Source of the DNA: JAJXWB01 sp964634325
GTDB lineage: Bacteria; Pseudomonadota; Alphaproteobacteria; Rhizobiales; Beijerinckiaceae
Assembly: GCA_964634325.1 (NCBI GenBank)
Contig: CAZWJF010000001.1
Span: 186,001-250,000 of the forward strand
Length of the DNA: 64,000 bases
Reading direction: 5' to 3'
Within the stretch, counting starts at the first letter, position 1. Each line of letters begins with the position of its first letter. Below are positions 25,138 to 33,770 of this stretch, one piece after another. The notes under the pieces were generated by a model. It saw nothing but the letters and a program-made list of their open reading frames with translations. It ran no database searches and was not told the origin of the DNA. The position numbers and the translations under genes were made by a program.

Positions 25138-26385
25138 ATGAGACTCAATCGGCGAGAAATGGTCGTTGGGGCCGCCGCGATAGCGGCGATGGCCGGGCGT
25201 GCGCAGGCGCAAGGCGCAGACGAGGTGGTCGTCGGCGCGGTCTTTCCGATGTCCGGCTCCACCGCGCAGACAGGCGTCGATGCGCGCAACGCCATCGAAA
25301 CCGCGCTCGCTATCGTCAACACGGCGACCGATCTCGATCTTCCGCTCGCCAAAGGCGTCGGGCTCACCGGTCTCGGCGGCAAGAAACTCAAGGTCGTGTA
25401 CGCCGACCATCAGGGCGATCCGCAGAAGGGAAGGGCGGAAGCCGAACGTCTGATCACGCAGGACAAGGTGTCTGCGCTGATCGGTTGCTATCATTCCGCC
25501 GTGTCGGCGACCGTGAGCCAAACCGCCGAGCGCTACGGCGTGCCGTTCATGTGCGCGGACTCGTCCTCGCCGAGCTTGAATCAGCGCGGATTGAAATTCT
25601 TTTTCCGTGCGTCGGCGCACGACGAGATGTTTTCGAAAGCGATGTTCGATCTGATGGATGACCTTCGCAAGAAGGGTCAGAAGATCGACACGCTGGCGCT
25701 GTTCCACGAGGACACGATCTTCGGGACGGATTCAGCGAATGTGCAGACGAAGCTTGCGGCCGAGCGCGGCTACAAGATCGTCGCCGATGTGAAGTACCGC
25801 GCCAATTCGCCGTCGCTGACGTCGGAAGTCCAGCAATTGAAATCGGGCGGCGCCGACGTCTTGATGCCGTCCTCCTACACGACCGACGGCATTCTGCTCG
25901 TGCGTACGATGCACGAGCTCGGCTACAAGCCGAAAGCGCTCGTCGCGCAAGCCGCAGGCTTCTCGGAAAAGGCTCTCTACGACGCCGTCGGCGACTATCT
26001 GCAAGGCGCGATCACGCGCGGTTCATTCTCGCTCGATCTCGTGGCGAAGCGGCCGATGGTCGGCAAGGTCAACGATATGTTCAAAGCGGTCGCCGGCAAG
26101 GATTTGAACGACAATTCCTCGCGCGAATTCATGGCGATGATCACGCTCGCGGACGCGATCAACCGCGCAGGCGCGACCGACGGCGAGAAAATTCGCGCCG
26201 CACTCGCCGCCACCGACATTCCCGGCGAAAAGACGATCATGCCGTGGAAGCGGATCAAATTCGACGCGACGGGACAGAACAACGACTGCGATCCGGTGTT
26301 GCTGCAATATGTCGACAAGAAGTTCGTGACGATCTTCCCGGAACAGGCGGCGATCGCGGCTCCGCTCTGGCCGATGAAGGGGTGA
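25138..26385 (+). CDS. Liv-type ABC transporter substrate-binding protein
   Basis: A 415-residue periplasmic binding protein of the branched-chain amino acid (HAAT) family. The N-terminus contains twin arginines (NRREMVVGAA) and a hydrophobic stretch ending in AQAQG, which suggests Tat or Sec export. The mature protein opens with VVGAVFPMSGSTAQTG, typical of the group, and has the RAEAERLITQDKVSALIG segment. Permease and ATPase genes follow. The ligand may be an acidic amino acid or 5-oxoproline, judging by the neighbours, but this is inference. Confidence 0.88.
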   Translation: MRLNRREMVVGAAAIAAMAGRAQAQGADEVVVGAVFPMSGSTAQTGVDARNAIETALAIVNTATDLDLPLAKGVGLTGLGGKKLKVVYADHQGDPQKGRAEAERLITQDKVSALIGCYHSAVSATVSQTAERYGVPFMCADSSSPSLNQRGLKFFFRASAHDEMFSKAMFDLMDDLRKKGQKIDTLALFHEDTIFGTDSANVQTKLAAERGYKIVADVKYRANSPSLTSEVQQLKSGGADVLMPSSYTTDGILLVRTMHELGYKPKALVAQAAGFSEKALYDAVGDYLQGAITRGSFSLDLVAKRPMVGKVNDMFKAVAGKDLNDNSSREFMAMITLADAINRAGATDGEKIRAALAATDIPGEKTIMPWKRIKFDATGQNNDCDPVLLQYVDKKFVTIFPEQAAIAAPLWPMKG

Positions 26386-26420
26386 GGCGACTTTTCGACC
26401 CGTGACGCCATCACAGGAGC

Positions 26421-26518
26421 CGTCATTGCAAGCGCAGCGAAGCAATCCATCCGCCGGGCTCCGGCCAGATCGGCGGATGGCGCTATGCGTCGGCCCTGGG
26501 GGCCGCCTTGCAATGACG
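26421..26518. repeat. Nested inverted repeat inside the transporter operon
   Basis: The 151-base gap between binding protein and permease genes holds a nested palindrome. Outer arms CGTCATTGCAAG (26421-26432) and CTTGCAATGACG (26507-26518) are exact inverted repeats. Inside them CCATCCGCC (26447-26455) pairs exactly with GGCGGATGG (26472-26480). The sequence CGTCATTGCAAGCGCAGCGA resembles a palindromic element scattered through many Hyphomicrobiales genomes. It carries no coding sequence and no transposase. Confidence 0.75.
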
Positions 26519-26537
26519 CGATCGGGAGGCCCTCGGC

Positions 26538-27416
26538 ATGACGGCTGAAGCCATCGCGCAATCCCTCGCCAGCGGCCTGTTGATGGGCTTGATCTATGGG
26601 CTCGTCGCCGCCGGGCTCGCCTTGATCTTCGGCCTGATGGACGTCGTCAATTTCGCGCACGGCGAGTTCCTGATGACGGCGATGTACGCGTCGTTCGGGC
26701 TGTACGTCGCCTTCGCGCTCGATCCGCTGGCTTCGGCGCCGTTCGTCGCGGCGGCGATGTTCGTGTTCGGCGCCGTCGTTTATCTCGGGCTCGTCCGTTT
26801 CGCCATGTCGGCGTCGGCCAACGCAGGCATGGTGCAGATTTTTGCGACCTTCGGCCTCGCCATTGTCATGCGCGGCCTCGCCCAGTTGTTGTTCACGCCT
26901 GATTATCGCTCGATCCCGCACTCGTGGCTCGGCGGAAGGACGCTGCAGGTGGCGGGCGTCTTCCTTCCAGCGCCGCAACTGGTCGGCGCGCTGGTGTCGC
27001 TCGCGGCCTTCGGCGGTCTCTGGCTGATCATCAACAAGACGGACTTTGGCCGCGCGCTCGAAGCGACGCGCGAGGACGCCGGCGCCGTGGCGCTGGTCGG
27101 CATCGACAAGAAGCGGATCTTTGCGCTCGGTTGGGGACTCGGCGGGGCGTTGGTCGGGCTCGCGGGCGCGGTGCTGGCGATCTTCTTCTATATCTATCCC
27201 GATGTCGGGGCGTCATTCGCGCTCATCGCTTATGTGACGGTCGCGCTCGGCGGTTTCGGCAGCGTGTTCGGCGCTTTTGCGGCCGGCATACTGGTCGGGG
27301 TGGTCGAAGCCGGGACCGCCTTCGTTCTGCCGCCCTCGCTCAAGTACCTCGGTATTTACGGCCTGTATCTGTTGGTCGTGGTCCTGCGGCCGCGCGGCCT
27401 GTTCGGGTCGCTGTGA
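26538..27416 (+). CDS. Liv-type ABC transporter permease (LivH-like)
   Basis: A 292-residue inner-membrane permease with about eight helices. It matches LivH by its length, by NFAHGEFLM in the N-terminal third and by the late GGFGSVFGAFAAGILVG segment preceding the last helices. Its stop overlaps the ATG of the LivM-like gene (TGATG), so they are coupled. It is part of the complete transporter between the DUF1445 and pxpABC genes. The substrate is unknown. Confidence 0.93.
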   Translation: MTAEAIAQSLASGLLMGLIYGLVAAGLALIFGLMDVVNFAHGEFLMTAMYASFGLYVAFALDPLASAPFVAAAMFVFGAVVYLGLVRFAMSASANAGMVQIFATFGLAIVMRGLAQLLFTPDYRSIPHSWLGGRTLQVAGVFLPAPQLVGALVSLAAFGGLWLIINKTDFGRALEATREDAGAVALVGIDKKRIFALGWGLGGALVGLAGAVLAIFFYIYPDVGASFALIAYVTVALGGFGSVFGAFAAGILVGVVEAGTAFVLPPSLKYLGIYGLYLLVVVLRPRGLFGSL

Positions 27417-28393
27417 TGGCCGCGTCGCACGACAGCGCCCGGCGCGCCAATCTCGGCCTGGCCGTCGCGGTCGTCGCGGCCGTCGCTTGCCTTCCGTTGT
27501 TCGTCAAGGACGTCTACGTGCAGAACGTGCTCGTGCTCACGTTGATGTACGCCGCCTTGTCGCAAAGCTGGAATATCCTGTCGGGCTATTGCGGACAGAT
27601 TTCATTGGGCCACGCGCTCTATTTCGGGCTTGGCGCCTACGCTACGGAATTGCTGTTCACGAAGTTCGGCGTGCTGCCCTGGTTCGGCATGGCCGCCGGC
27701 GCGGCCATCGCCGCGGCCATTGCGGCCGCCGTCGGCTATCCCTGTTTTCGGCTCAAGGGGCATTACTTCGTCATCGCGACCATCGTCATCGCGGAAGCCG
27801 GCTACCTTCTGATGCTGAACTGGGATTACGCCGGCGCCGCGATGGGCATCGAGGTCCCCGTACGTGGCGATTCATGGCTCAAGTTCCAATTCGCACGCTC
27901 GAAGCTGCCGTATTTCTACTTCGCGCTCGGGCTTGCGTTCGTCGCCTGGCTTGTGACGTGGCGCATCGAGGATTCGCGTTGGGGCTATTGGTGGCGCGCG
28001 GTGAAGGACAATTCGGAAGCCGCGGAAAGCCTCGGCGTCGACGTGTTTCGTTCGAAGATGGCGGCGGCGGCGGTTTCGGCGGCGCTGACAGCGATCGGCG
28101 GCGGCTTTTACGCGCAATTCGTGTCGTATATCGACCCGGAGAGCGTGATGAGCTTCCAATTCTCGCTGTTGATGGCTTTGCCGGCGGTGCTCGGCGGAAT
28201 CGGCACGCTCTGGGGACCGGCGGTCGGCGCGGCGATCCTCATTCCGATCACCGAGTTCACACGCTCTTACGCCGGCGGCACGGGCAAGGGTTTCGACCTT
28301 ATCGTCTACGGGCTGCTGGTGATGGGGATCGCGCTCGGCCGTCCGGAGGGCATCGTGGGCGCGTTGGCCGCGCGCAAGCGGAGCGCGTCATGA
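27416..28393 (+). CDS. Liv-type ABC transporter permease (LivM-like)
   Basis: A 325-residue permease, the LivM partner of the upstream LivH. About nine hydrophobic helices are present, with the family segments NILSGYCGQISLGHALYFG and, later, AVLGGIGTLWGPAVGA. I took the ATG that overlaps the LivH stop; a longer open frame upstream is only a shadow of LivH. The stop overlaps the ATPase gene by four bases (ATGA). Confidence 0.93.
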   Translation: MAASHDSARRANLGLAVAVVAAVACLPLFVKDVYVQNVLVLTLMYAALSQSWNILSGYCGQISLGHALYFGLGAYATELLFTKFGVLPWFGMAAGAAIAAAIAAAVGYPCFRLKGHYFVIATIVIAEAGYLLMLNWDYAGAAMGIEVPVRGDSWLKFQFARSKLPYFYFALGLAFVAWLVTWRIEDSRWGYWWRAVKDNSEAAESLGVDVFRSKMAAAAVSAALTAIGGGFYAQFVSYIDPESVMSFQFSLLMALPAVLGGIGTLWGPAVGAAILIPITEFTRSYAGGTGKGFDLIVYGLLVMGIALGRPEGIVGALAARKRSAS

Positions 28394-29124
28394 GCGCGCT
28401 GCTCGAGGTTCGCAATCTCACCCAGCGTTTCGGCGGCCTGATCGCCAACGCCGATGTGTCGATCGAGGTGAACCAGGGCGAGATACTCGGCCTGATCGGC
28501 CCGAACGGCGCCGGCAAATCGACGCTGTTCAACGCCATAGCCGGCGTGCGCAAGCCGACGGAAGGGCGGATCTCGTTTGCAGGACGCGATATCACCGATC
28601 TCGGCGCGCCGGCGCGCTGCGCTTTGGGCGTTGCGCGCACATTTCAGGTCGTGAAGAGCTTCGAGACGATGAGCGTCGTCGAAAACGTGATGGTCGGTGC
28701 GTTTGTCCGGACGGCGTCGGCGCGCGCGGCGCGTGAAAAAGCGCGCGACGTTCTCGACTTTACGGGGCTCGGGGCGCGGGAAAACGCGCGCGCCGGCGAA
28801 CTGACCCCGCCGGAGAAGCGGCGGCTGGAAGTCGCGCGCGCGCTGGCGACCGAGCCGAAACTGCTTCTTCTGGATGAAGCGATGACCGGGCTGACGCCCG
28901 CGGAGGCGCAGCAGGGCGTGGAGCTCGTGCGGTCCATCCGTTCGCGCGGCGTCACGATCGTCATGGTCGAGCACGTGATGGAGATCGTCATGCCGCTGGT
29001 CGATCGCGCTGTCGTGCTCGACCTCGGCAAGGTGATCGCGGAGGGCAAGCCGGCCGACATCGTTCGCAACGAACGTGTCATCACTGCCTATCTCGGGGAG
29101 CGCCACCGTGCTCGCAGCGCGTGA
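28390..29124 (+). CDS. Liv-type ABC transporter ATPase (LivG-like)
   Basis: A 244-residue ABC ATPase with Walker A (GPNGAGKST), Q-loop region (VARTFQVVKSF), signature region degenerate as ELTPPEKRRLEVARALA rather than LSGGQ, Walker B (LLLLDEAM) and the switch histidine (VEHVM). The altered signature (T-P-P-E-K in place of S-G-G-Q) is unusual, although LivG proteins often have LPYGxQ there. It ends 17 bases inside the start of the LivF gene. Confidence 0.9.
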   Translation: MSALLEVRNLTQRFGGLIANADVSIEVNQGEILGLIGPNGAGKSTLFNAIAGVRKPTEGRISFAGRDITDLGAPARCALGVARTFQVVKSFETMSVVENVMVGAFVRTASARAAREKARDVLDFTGLGARENARAGELTPPEKRRLEVARALATEPKLLLLDEAMTGLTPAEAQQGVELVRSIRSRGVTIVMVEHVMEIVMPLVDRAVVLDLGKVIAEGKPADIVRNERVITAYLGERHRARSA

Positions 29125-29812
29125 GCTTTCCACCGCCTACGGCGGACTGATCGCGCTGTCGAAAGCGTCGATCGATGTCGCGCAGGGCGAGATCGTGTGC
29201 GTCGCCGGCGCCAACGGGGCGGGGAAGTCGACGCTCCTCAAGACCATTGTCGGCATGGAGCGGGCGAGCGGCGGGACCGTGGAATTTCTCGGCGAGCGCA
29301 TCGACGGGCTCGCGCCGCATCTGGTGACGACGCGCGGCATCGCTTATGTCCCGGAGAATCGTCGCCTGTTCCCGCGATTGTCGGTCCGCGACAATCTGAG
29401 ACTCGGGTCGTATCTCTACCGCGGGAAGTCGGACCGCGACGCGCCGCTTGCGCAGGTGATGAGCCTGTTTCCGCGGCTTGGCGAACGTCTTTCGCAGCGC
29501 GCCGAGACGTTGTCCGGCGGCGAGCAGCAGATGCTGGCGATCGGTCGCGCGCTGATGACGCGACCGAAGCTCCTCATGCTGGATGAGCCGTCGCAGGGCA
29601 TCATGCCGAAACTGGTCGACGAAATCTTCGCCGCGGTGTCCGCGATCCGCGAGGCCGGCACGACGGTGCTCATCGTCGAGCAGCGTTTGACGGAATGCCT
29701 CGAAATCGCCGACCGCGCCTATGTCCTTCAGACCGGCCGCATCACGATGAGTGGAACTGCGGCGGAAATCGCCGGCGACGCCGGCGTGCGCAAGGCGTAT
29801 TTGGGGTTGTGA
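29108..29812 (+). CDS. Liv-type ABC transporter ATPase (LivF-like)
   Basis: A 234-residue ABC ATPase with Walker A (GANGAGKST), the canonical signature LSGGEQQMLAIGRAL, Walker B (LLMLDEPSQG) and switch region (VEQRL). The best start is the GTG at 29108, behind GGGGAG, which gives the standard N-terminus and overlaps LivG by 17 bases; an upstream in-frame start would give an odd extension. The family segment YVPENRRLFPRLSV is present. It is the last gene of the transporter set and is 45 bases from pxpA. Confidence 0.92.
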   Translation: MLAARELSTAYGGLIALSKASIDVAQGEIVCVAGANGAGKSTLLKTIVGMERASGGTVEFLGERIDGLAPHLVTTRGIAYVPENRRLFPRLSVRDNLRLGSYLYRGKSDRDAPLAQVMSLFPRLGERLSQRAETLSGGEQQMLAIGRALMTRPKLLMLDEPSQGIMPKLVDEIFAAVSAIREAGTTVLIVEQRLTECLEIADRAYVLQTGRITMSGTAAEIAGDAGVRKAYLGL

Positions 29813-29857
29813 CAGGAGCCTCGTCCGGGGCCGGACGGCGATGTATACGGGCAAGCC

Positions 29858-30622
29858 ATGACGACCGTCGATCTCAATTCCGACATAGCCGAAGGCTTCG
29901 GCGCCTACACCTGCGGCGACGACGAAGCGATGCTCGACATCGTGACGTCCTGCAACGTCGCCTGCGGCTTTCATGCAGGCGATCCCGAAATCATGGCTCG
30001 CACTTTCGCTAGCGCGAAAGCCAAGGGCGTCGCGTGCGGCGCGCATCCCGGATTTCCGGATCTCTGGGGTTTCGGGCGGCGACGTATTCCGTTTACGACC
30101 GGCGAAATCGAACGGCTCGTCGCCTATCAGGTCGGCGCCGCGCAGGCGTTGGCGACCTATGCGGGGACGCGGATCACCTACGTCAAATGTCACGGCGCGC
30201 TCGGAAATCTCTGCGAAGTCGACAGGCCGGCGGCCGAAGCCGTCGGACGCGCGATCAAGGCTGTCGATCCATCGCTCGTCTGGCTGACAATCGCGGCGGG
30301 CGAGCAGGTGCGCGCGGCTCAAACGACAGGCCTCGTCGGCGTTGCGGAAATTTTCGCCGACCGCGGTTACACCGACGAAGGGCATCTCATTCCACGCGGC
30401 CAGGCCGGCGCGATGATCCTCGATCCCGACGAAGCGGCGGCGCGGATGGTGGCGATGGTCGAGGCCGGCGCGATCATCACCGCTAGCGGCAAGCATATTC
30501 CGACGGCCATCGGCTCGATTTGCGTGCATGGCGATTCCGCACATGCGGTGGAAAGCGCGCGCCGCGTGCGCGCGGCGCTCGGAACCGCCGGCGTGACCGT
30601 TCGCGCGTTCGCGCCGGGGTAG
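29858..30622 (+). CDS. pxpA: 5-oxoprolinase subunit A (LamB/YcsF family)
   Basis: PxpA is the LamB/YcsF subunit of the bacterial ATP-dependent 5-oxoprolinase, which with PxpB and PxpC converts 5-oxo-L-proline to L-glutamate. The 254-residue protein opens with the family motif VDLNSDIAEGFG and has ACGFHAGDPEIM, CGAHPGFPDLWGFGRR, YVKCHGALGN and ADRGYTDEGHLIPR, all diagnostic. pxpB starts two bases after its stop. Placement after a D-glutamate cyclase-like gene and a transporter fits a route to glutamate. Confidence 0.95.
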   Translation: MTTVDLNSDIAEGFGAYTCGDDEAMLDIVTSCNVACGFHAGDPEIMARTFASAKAKGVACGAHPGFPDLWGFGRRRIPFTTGEIERLVAYQVGAAQALATYAGTRITYVKCHGALGNLCEVDRPAAEAVGRAIKAVDPSLVWLTIAAGEQVRAAQTTGLVGVAEIFADRGYTDEGHLIPRGQAGAMILDPDEAAARMVAMVEAGAIITASGKHIPTAIGSICVHGDSAHAVESARRVRAALGTAGVTVRAFAPG

Positions 30623-30624
30623 AG

Positions 30625-31356
30625 ATGGCCGAGGATGCAGCCTATCGCCTCCTCGACGCGGGCGAGCGCGCGTTGGTCGTCGAGTTCGGCGCAACCGTCG
30701 ATCCTGCGATCAACGGACAGGTGCTCGCTCTGGACGTGGCGATCGTCGGAGCCCGGATCGATGGCGTCCGCGAGACGGTGCCGACGTATCGATCCTTGAT
30801 GATCCACTACGACCCGTTGCTGATCTCGCGGGATTCGCTCGCCGAGCGGATCGCGGCGTTCGAAGCCGCGCATCCGCCAGCGCCGAAGCCGGCGACGCGC
30901 TGGACATTTCCCTGCTGCTACGATCCAGCGATCGCGGAGGATATCGCCGAGCTGGCCGCCATGCAGGGATTGGATGTGGCGCGCGTCGCCGAGCTGCATT
31001 CGGGCGCGGTCTATCGCGCCTACATGTACGGCTTTGCGCCGGGCTACTGCTATCTCGGCGGATTGCCTCATGAACTCGCGGTGTCGCGACGCGCCACCGT
31101 TCGTCCGCCTACGCCGGAAAACGCGATTCTCGTCGGCGGCGGGCTTGCGCTCGTCGCGACGTCGTCCATGCCCACGGGCTGGTACGTCGTCGGGCGCACG
31201 CCCGAGCGCATGTTCTTGCCGAGGCGCGCGCGACCGTTTCTTGTCGACGTCGGCGATGAGCTGTTGTTCGAGCCGGTCGACGCGGCGGCGTTCACGTTGC
31301 TCGATGCGCGCGCCGCGGCGGGGGAGCCTGTCGCGCGCCGCGAGGCGCTCGCATGA
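30625..31356 (+). CDS. pxpB: 5-oxoprolinase subunit B (KipI/AHS1 family)
   Basis: PxpB carries the allophanate-hydrolase subunit 1 (KipI) domain of the 5-oxoprolinase complex. The 243-residue sequence has the family segments GERALVVEFG, PTYRSLMIHYDP, YGFAPGYCYLGGLP, PRRATVRPPTPENAI and GGLALVATSSMPTGW. It starts two bases after the pxpA stop and overlaps pxpC by four bases, so the three subunits should be made together. The presence of pxpA argues against a urea amidolyase role. Confidence 0.93.
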   Translation: MAEDAAYRLLDAGERALVVEFGATVDPAINGQVLALDVAIVGARIDGVRETVPTYRSLMIHYDPLLISRDSLAERIAAFEAAHPPAPKPATRWTFPCCYDPAIAEDIAELAAMQGLDVARVAELHSGAVYRAYMYGFAPGYCYLGGLPHELAVSRRATVRPPTPENAILVGGGLALVATSSMPTGWYVVGRTPERMFLPRRARPFLVDVGDELLFEPVDAAAFTLLDARAAAGEPVARREALA

Positions 31357-32372
31357 CAGCGACGTTGCAAGTCCTGCAGGCGGGTCCGGGCGTGACGCTG
31401 CAGGACGGCGGACGGTGGGGGTATCTGCGCTACGGCGTGACCGCGGCCGGGCCGATGGACGTCCTCGCGCATGAGGTCGCCAATCGCGCCGCGGGCCGGG
31501 AGGCGAATGCGGCGGCGGTAGAAATTTCTGTCGGCGGGTTCGAGGCGATGGTCGAGGACGCATCGCTCGACGTCGCTGTGGTCGCGCCAGGTTTTCGAGT
31601 TTCGCGCGACGGCGCCGCTTTGCCTTCGGCCTGTTTCCTGACGCTGGCGCCGCGCCAGCGATTGTCGATCCGCGCGGGCGACAGCGGCGCATGGGGATAT
31701 CTCGCGTTCGCCGGACGGATCGACGCGCAGCCCGAACTCGGCTCGTTGTCCATGCACGTACGCACGGGCGTCGGCGGCGGCGGGTTCAAGGCCGGCGATC
31801 TCATTCATGTGGCCGACGCGCGGGCGAGCAGCGGGCGGCCGCGCGCACTGGCGCCGGTTCGCGACATGTCCGCCATCGCTCCGATCCGCGTCGTGCTCGG
31901 TCCGCAGGACGACTATTTCGATGCAGAAAACATCGCACGGTTTCTCGACGGGCCGTGGCGGGTCGCCGCGCGGAGCGACCGCATGGCCTACGCGCTCGAA
32001 GGGCCGCGGATTGCTCACGCCAAGGGCTTCAACATCGTCTCGGACGGCATCGCTTTCGGCGCAATCCAGATTCCGGGCGACGGCGCGCCTTTCGTGCAAA
32101 TGGCCGATCGCGCCCCAACCGGCGGCTATCCGAAAATTGCGAATGCGATCGCCGCGGATCTCGGCCGTTTGGCGCAGATGCGGCCGGGAGCGACGCTGCG
32201 CTTCGAGGCGGTGACTGTCGCGGAAGCGGTCGCGGCGTGGAAGGCTGCGCGCGCGGGCGTCGATCAGGCGCTAACGGGCGCCGCGAATAGCGGAGACTTG
32301 TCGGCCGAAGCTCTGCTCGGCGCCAACCTCGTAAGCGGCGTCGTATCCGCGGTCGGGGGAGACGATCGTTAG
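31353..32372 (+). CDS. pxpC: 5-oxoprolinase subunit C (KipA/AHS2 family)
   Basis: PxpC contains the allophanate-hydrolase subunit 2 (KipA) domain. The 339-residue protein begins LQVLQAGPGVTLQDGGRWGY and has GPMDVLAHEVANRAAGRE, GAWGYLAFAGRI, and the late GAIQIPGDGAPFVQMADR and TGGYPKIA segments of the family. It overlaps pxpB by four bases (ATGA) and ends the long plus-strand run that begins at the DUF1445 gene. The CtrA-like box of the next gene overlaps its stop region. Confidence 0.93.
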   Translation: MTATLQVLQAGPGVTLQDGGRWGYLRYGVTAAGPMDVLAHEVANRAAGREANAAAVEISVGGFEAMVEDASLDVAVVAPGFRVSRDGAALPSACFLTLAPRQRLSIRAGDSGAWGYLAFAGRIDAQPELGSLSMHVRTGVGGGGFKAGDLIHVADARASSGRPRALAPVRDMSAIAPIRVVLGPQDDYFDAENIARFLDGPWRVAARSDRMAYALEGPRIAHAKGFNIVSDGIAFGAIQIPGDGAPFVQMADRAPTGGYPKIANAIAADLGRLAQMRPGATLRFEAVTVAEAVAAWKAARAGVDQALTGAANSGDLSAEALLGANLVSGVVSAVGGDDR

Positions 32373-32387
32373 CAAGTCCTTAACCAT
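32369..32387 (+). promoter_or_regulatory. CtrA-like binding site
   Basis: TTAGCAAGTCCTTAACCAT resembles the CtrA full site TTAA-N7-TTAA: the first half has one mismatch and the second half extends as a perfect TTAACCAT. It lies 47 bases before the ATG of the coiled-coil membrane protein gene and overlaps the last codons of pxpC. CtrA is the cell-cycle regulator of alphaproteobacteria. Binding is inferred. Confidence 0.4.
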
Positions 32388-32434
32388 GACGCGCGACAGT
32401 GCTGGCGAGGAAACCTTTTCTAAACGGCGCCGCT

Positions 32435-33364
32435 ATGGCCGAAGTGAAATTCGCGCAGGACGCAACCGACAAGCAGACGACGGATTCCGCGGCGGGTCCT
32501 GCGGGCGAATCCGCGCTCAAGGCGATTGCGCATTTGCAGAAGGTCGCGGAGACGCTGGCTGCGGACGCCGCGAAACTCGACGACGCTGCGGTTGCGGACA
32601 AGACGCCCGAAGTCGCCGTCGAGGAAGAGAAATCAAGTCGAAAAGGTCGACTGGCGTTTCTTGCCCTGTCGGCGTTGGCGCAACTTTCCCCCAGCGTGTG
32701 GGCCAAGGCGGCGGTGGTCGGCGCGCTCGGCGCGGGGATCGCCGGCAGCGCCTATCTTGGGATGCGCGACGGCGCGCATAACCTGAGGGCTGAGCGGCTC
32801 GCCGCCGAGCGGGCGGCGCAGCCTGCGCCCGAAACCCCGACCGAGCGCGAGTTGCGCGCGAAGCTTGCGGCGGTGACACAGGAGCTTCAGAGCCTACGCG
32901 CGCAAACGCAAAAGCAGGCGGCGGAGTTGCGCGCGGCTCAGTCGCACGCCAGTGCGGCGTCGACCGCCGCGTCGCAGACCAGCGCACGGCTCGACCGGGT
33001 GGAAAAGGACATTTCCTCGCGGTTCGAGCAGCAGACCGTCCGTGTCGAGCGGCTCGAGCGGCTTGCAGCGGACCCTGTCGTCACGAGCGCCATCGGCAAG
33101 TCGCACGCTGCCTCCTCGCCCTCGACGCCCGCGCCGCCGCAACGCCAGGGGTTGCGCACGCCCGATCCGACGATGGCGCCGAACGCCTACGTGCTGCGGA
33201 GCGTGCGTAATGGCATCGCCGTGGTTCAGACCCGCAACGGGTTGATTGAGGTCGGTCCGGGGGACTCGATTCCCGGGGTCGGTCGCGTCAAGCGGATCGA
33301 GAAGATCGACGGGCGCTGGATCGTCGTCATGCGGGACGGCGTCATCGACCAGGACGCCGACTGA
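32435..33364 (+). CDS. Hypothetical coiled-coil membrane protein
   Basis: I do not recognise a named family in this 309-residue protein. A polar, acidic N-terminus of about 70 residues precedes one membrane segment at about residues 88-108. A coiled coil follows (about 125-215, with RELRAKLAAVTQELQSLRAQ), then a Pro/Ser linker and a compact C-terminal domain of about 70 residues (VRNGIAVVQTRNGLIEVGPG). The order suggests a cytoplasmic N-terminus and a periplasmic C-terminal domain. A GTG 12 codons upstream is an alternative start. A CtrA-like box sits just before it. Confidence 0.7.
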   Translation: MAEVKFAQDATDKQTTDSAAGPAGESALKAIAHLQKVAETLAADAAKLDDAAVADKTPEVAVEEEKSSRKGRLAFLALSALAQLSPSVWAKAAVVGALGAGIAGSAYLGMRDGAHNLRAERLAAERAAQPAPETPTERELRAKLAAVTQELQSLRAQTQKQAAELRAAQSHASAASTAASQTSARLDRVEKDISSRFEQQTVRVERLERLAADPVVTSAIGKSHAASSPSTPAPPQRQGLRTPDPTMAPNAYVLRSVRNGIAVVQTRNGLIEVGPGDSIPGVGRVKRIEKIDGRWIVVMRDGVIDQDAD

Positions 33365-33440
33365 GCGCTCGCTTCGTCACGCTTTTGCCACGGCCGCGAT
33401 TTTGCTATTGCAGTGCAAAACCGTTTGCGGAGCCGTAGCG

Positions 33441-33758
33441 ATGATCGTGGTGGAAGAACTCAATCTGGACGAGGTCAAGCAGGGGCTGGCCGACAAGTCC
33501 ATCGTGCTCATCGATGTGCGCGAAGACAACGAATGGGCGGCAGGCCATATTCCCGGCGCGATCCATAATCCCCTGTCGCGGTTCGACATCACGGCGCTGC
33601 CGAAAGACAAGCGCGTCGTGTTCTATTGCCGGTCCGGCCGCCGCACGCTGAAAGCCCTGGAGCTGGCGCAGACGGGCGGCCGCCCGGACGTGAAGGCGCA
33701 TTTCGGCGGGTCCATGATCGTGTGGACCGCGGCCGGCGAGCCCTTGCGTCACCCCTGA
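33441..33758 (+). CDS. Single-domain rhodanese
   Basis: A 105-residue rhodanese (sulfurtransferase) domain. The N-terminal signature VLIDVREDNEWAAGHIPGA and the active-site loop with the nucleophile cysteine in FYCRSGRRT are clear. Such small cytoplasmic proteins move sulfane sulfur. The ATG at 33441 lies behind GGAG. It stands 76 bases after the coiled-coil gene and converges on the protease gene 12 bases later. Confidence 0.9.
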   Translation: MIVVEELNLDEVKQGLADKSIVLIDVREDNEWAAGHIPGAIHNPLSRFDITALPKDKRVVFYCRSGRRTLKALELAQTGGRPDVKAHFGGSMIVWTAAGEPLRHP

Positions 33759-33770
33759 GGCCGCCGGGCC

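Noticed and set aside
26421..26518. Insertion sequence or attachment site.
   Set aside because: There is no transposase or integrase, no flanking direct repeat and no interrupted gene.
30625..32372. Allophanate hydrolase (urea amidolyase) subunits.
   Set aside because: The two proteins share domains with that enzyme, but pxpA lies directly before them and no urea carboxylase gene is present.
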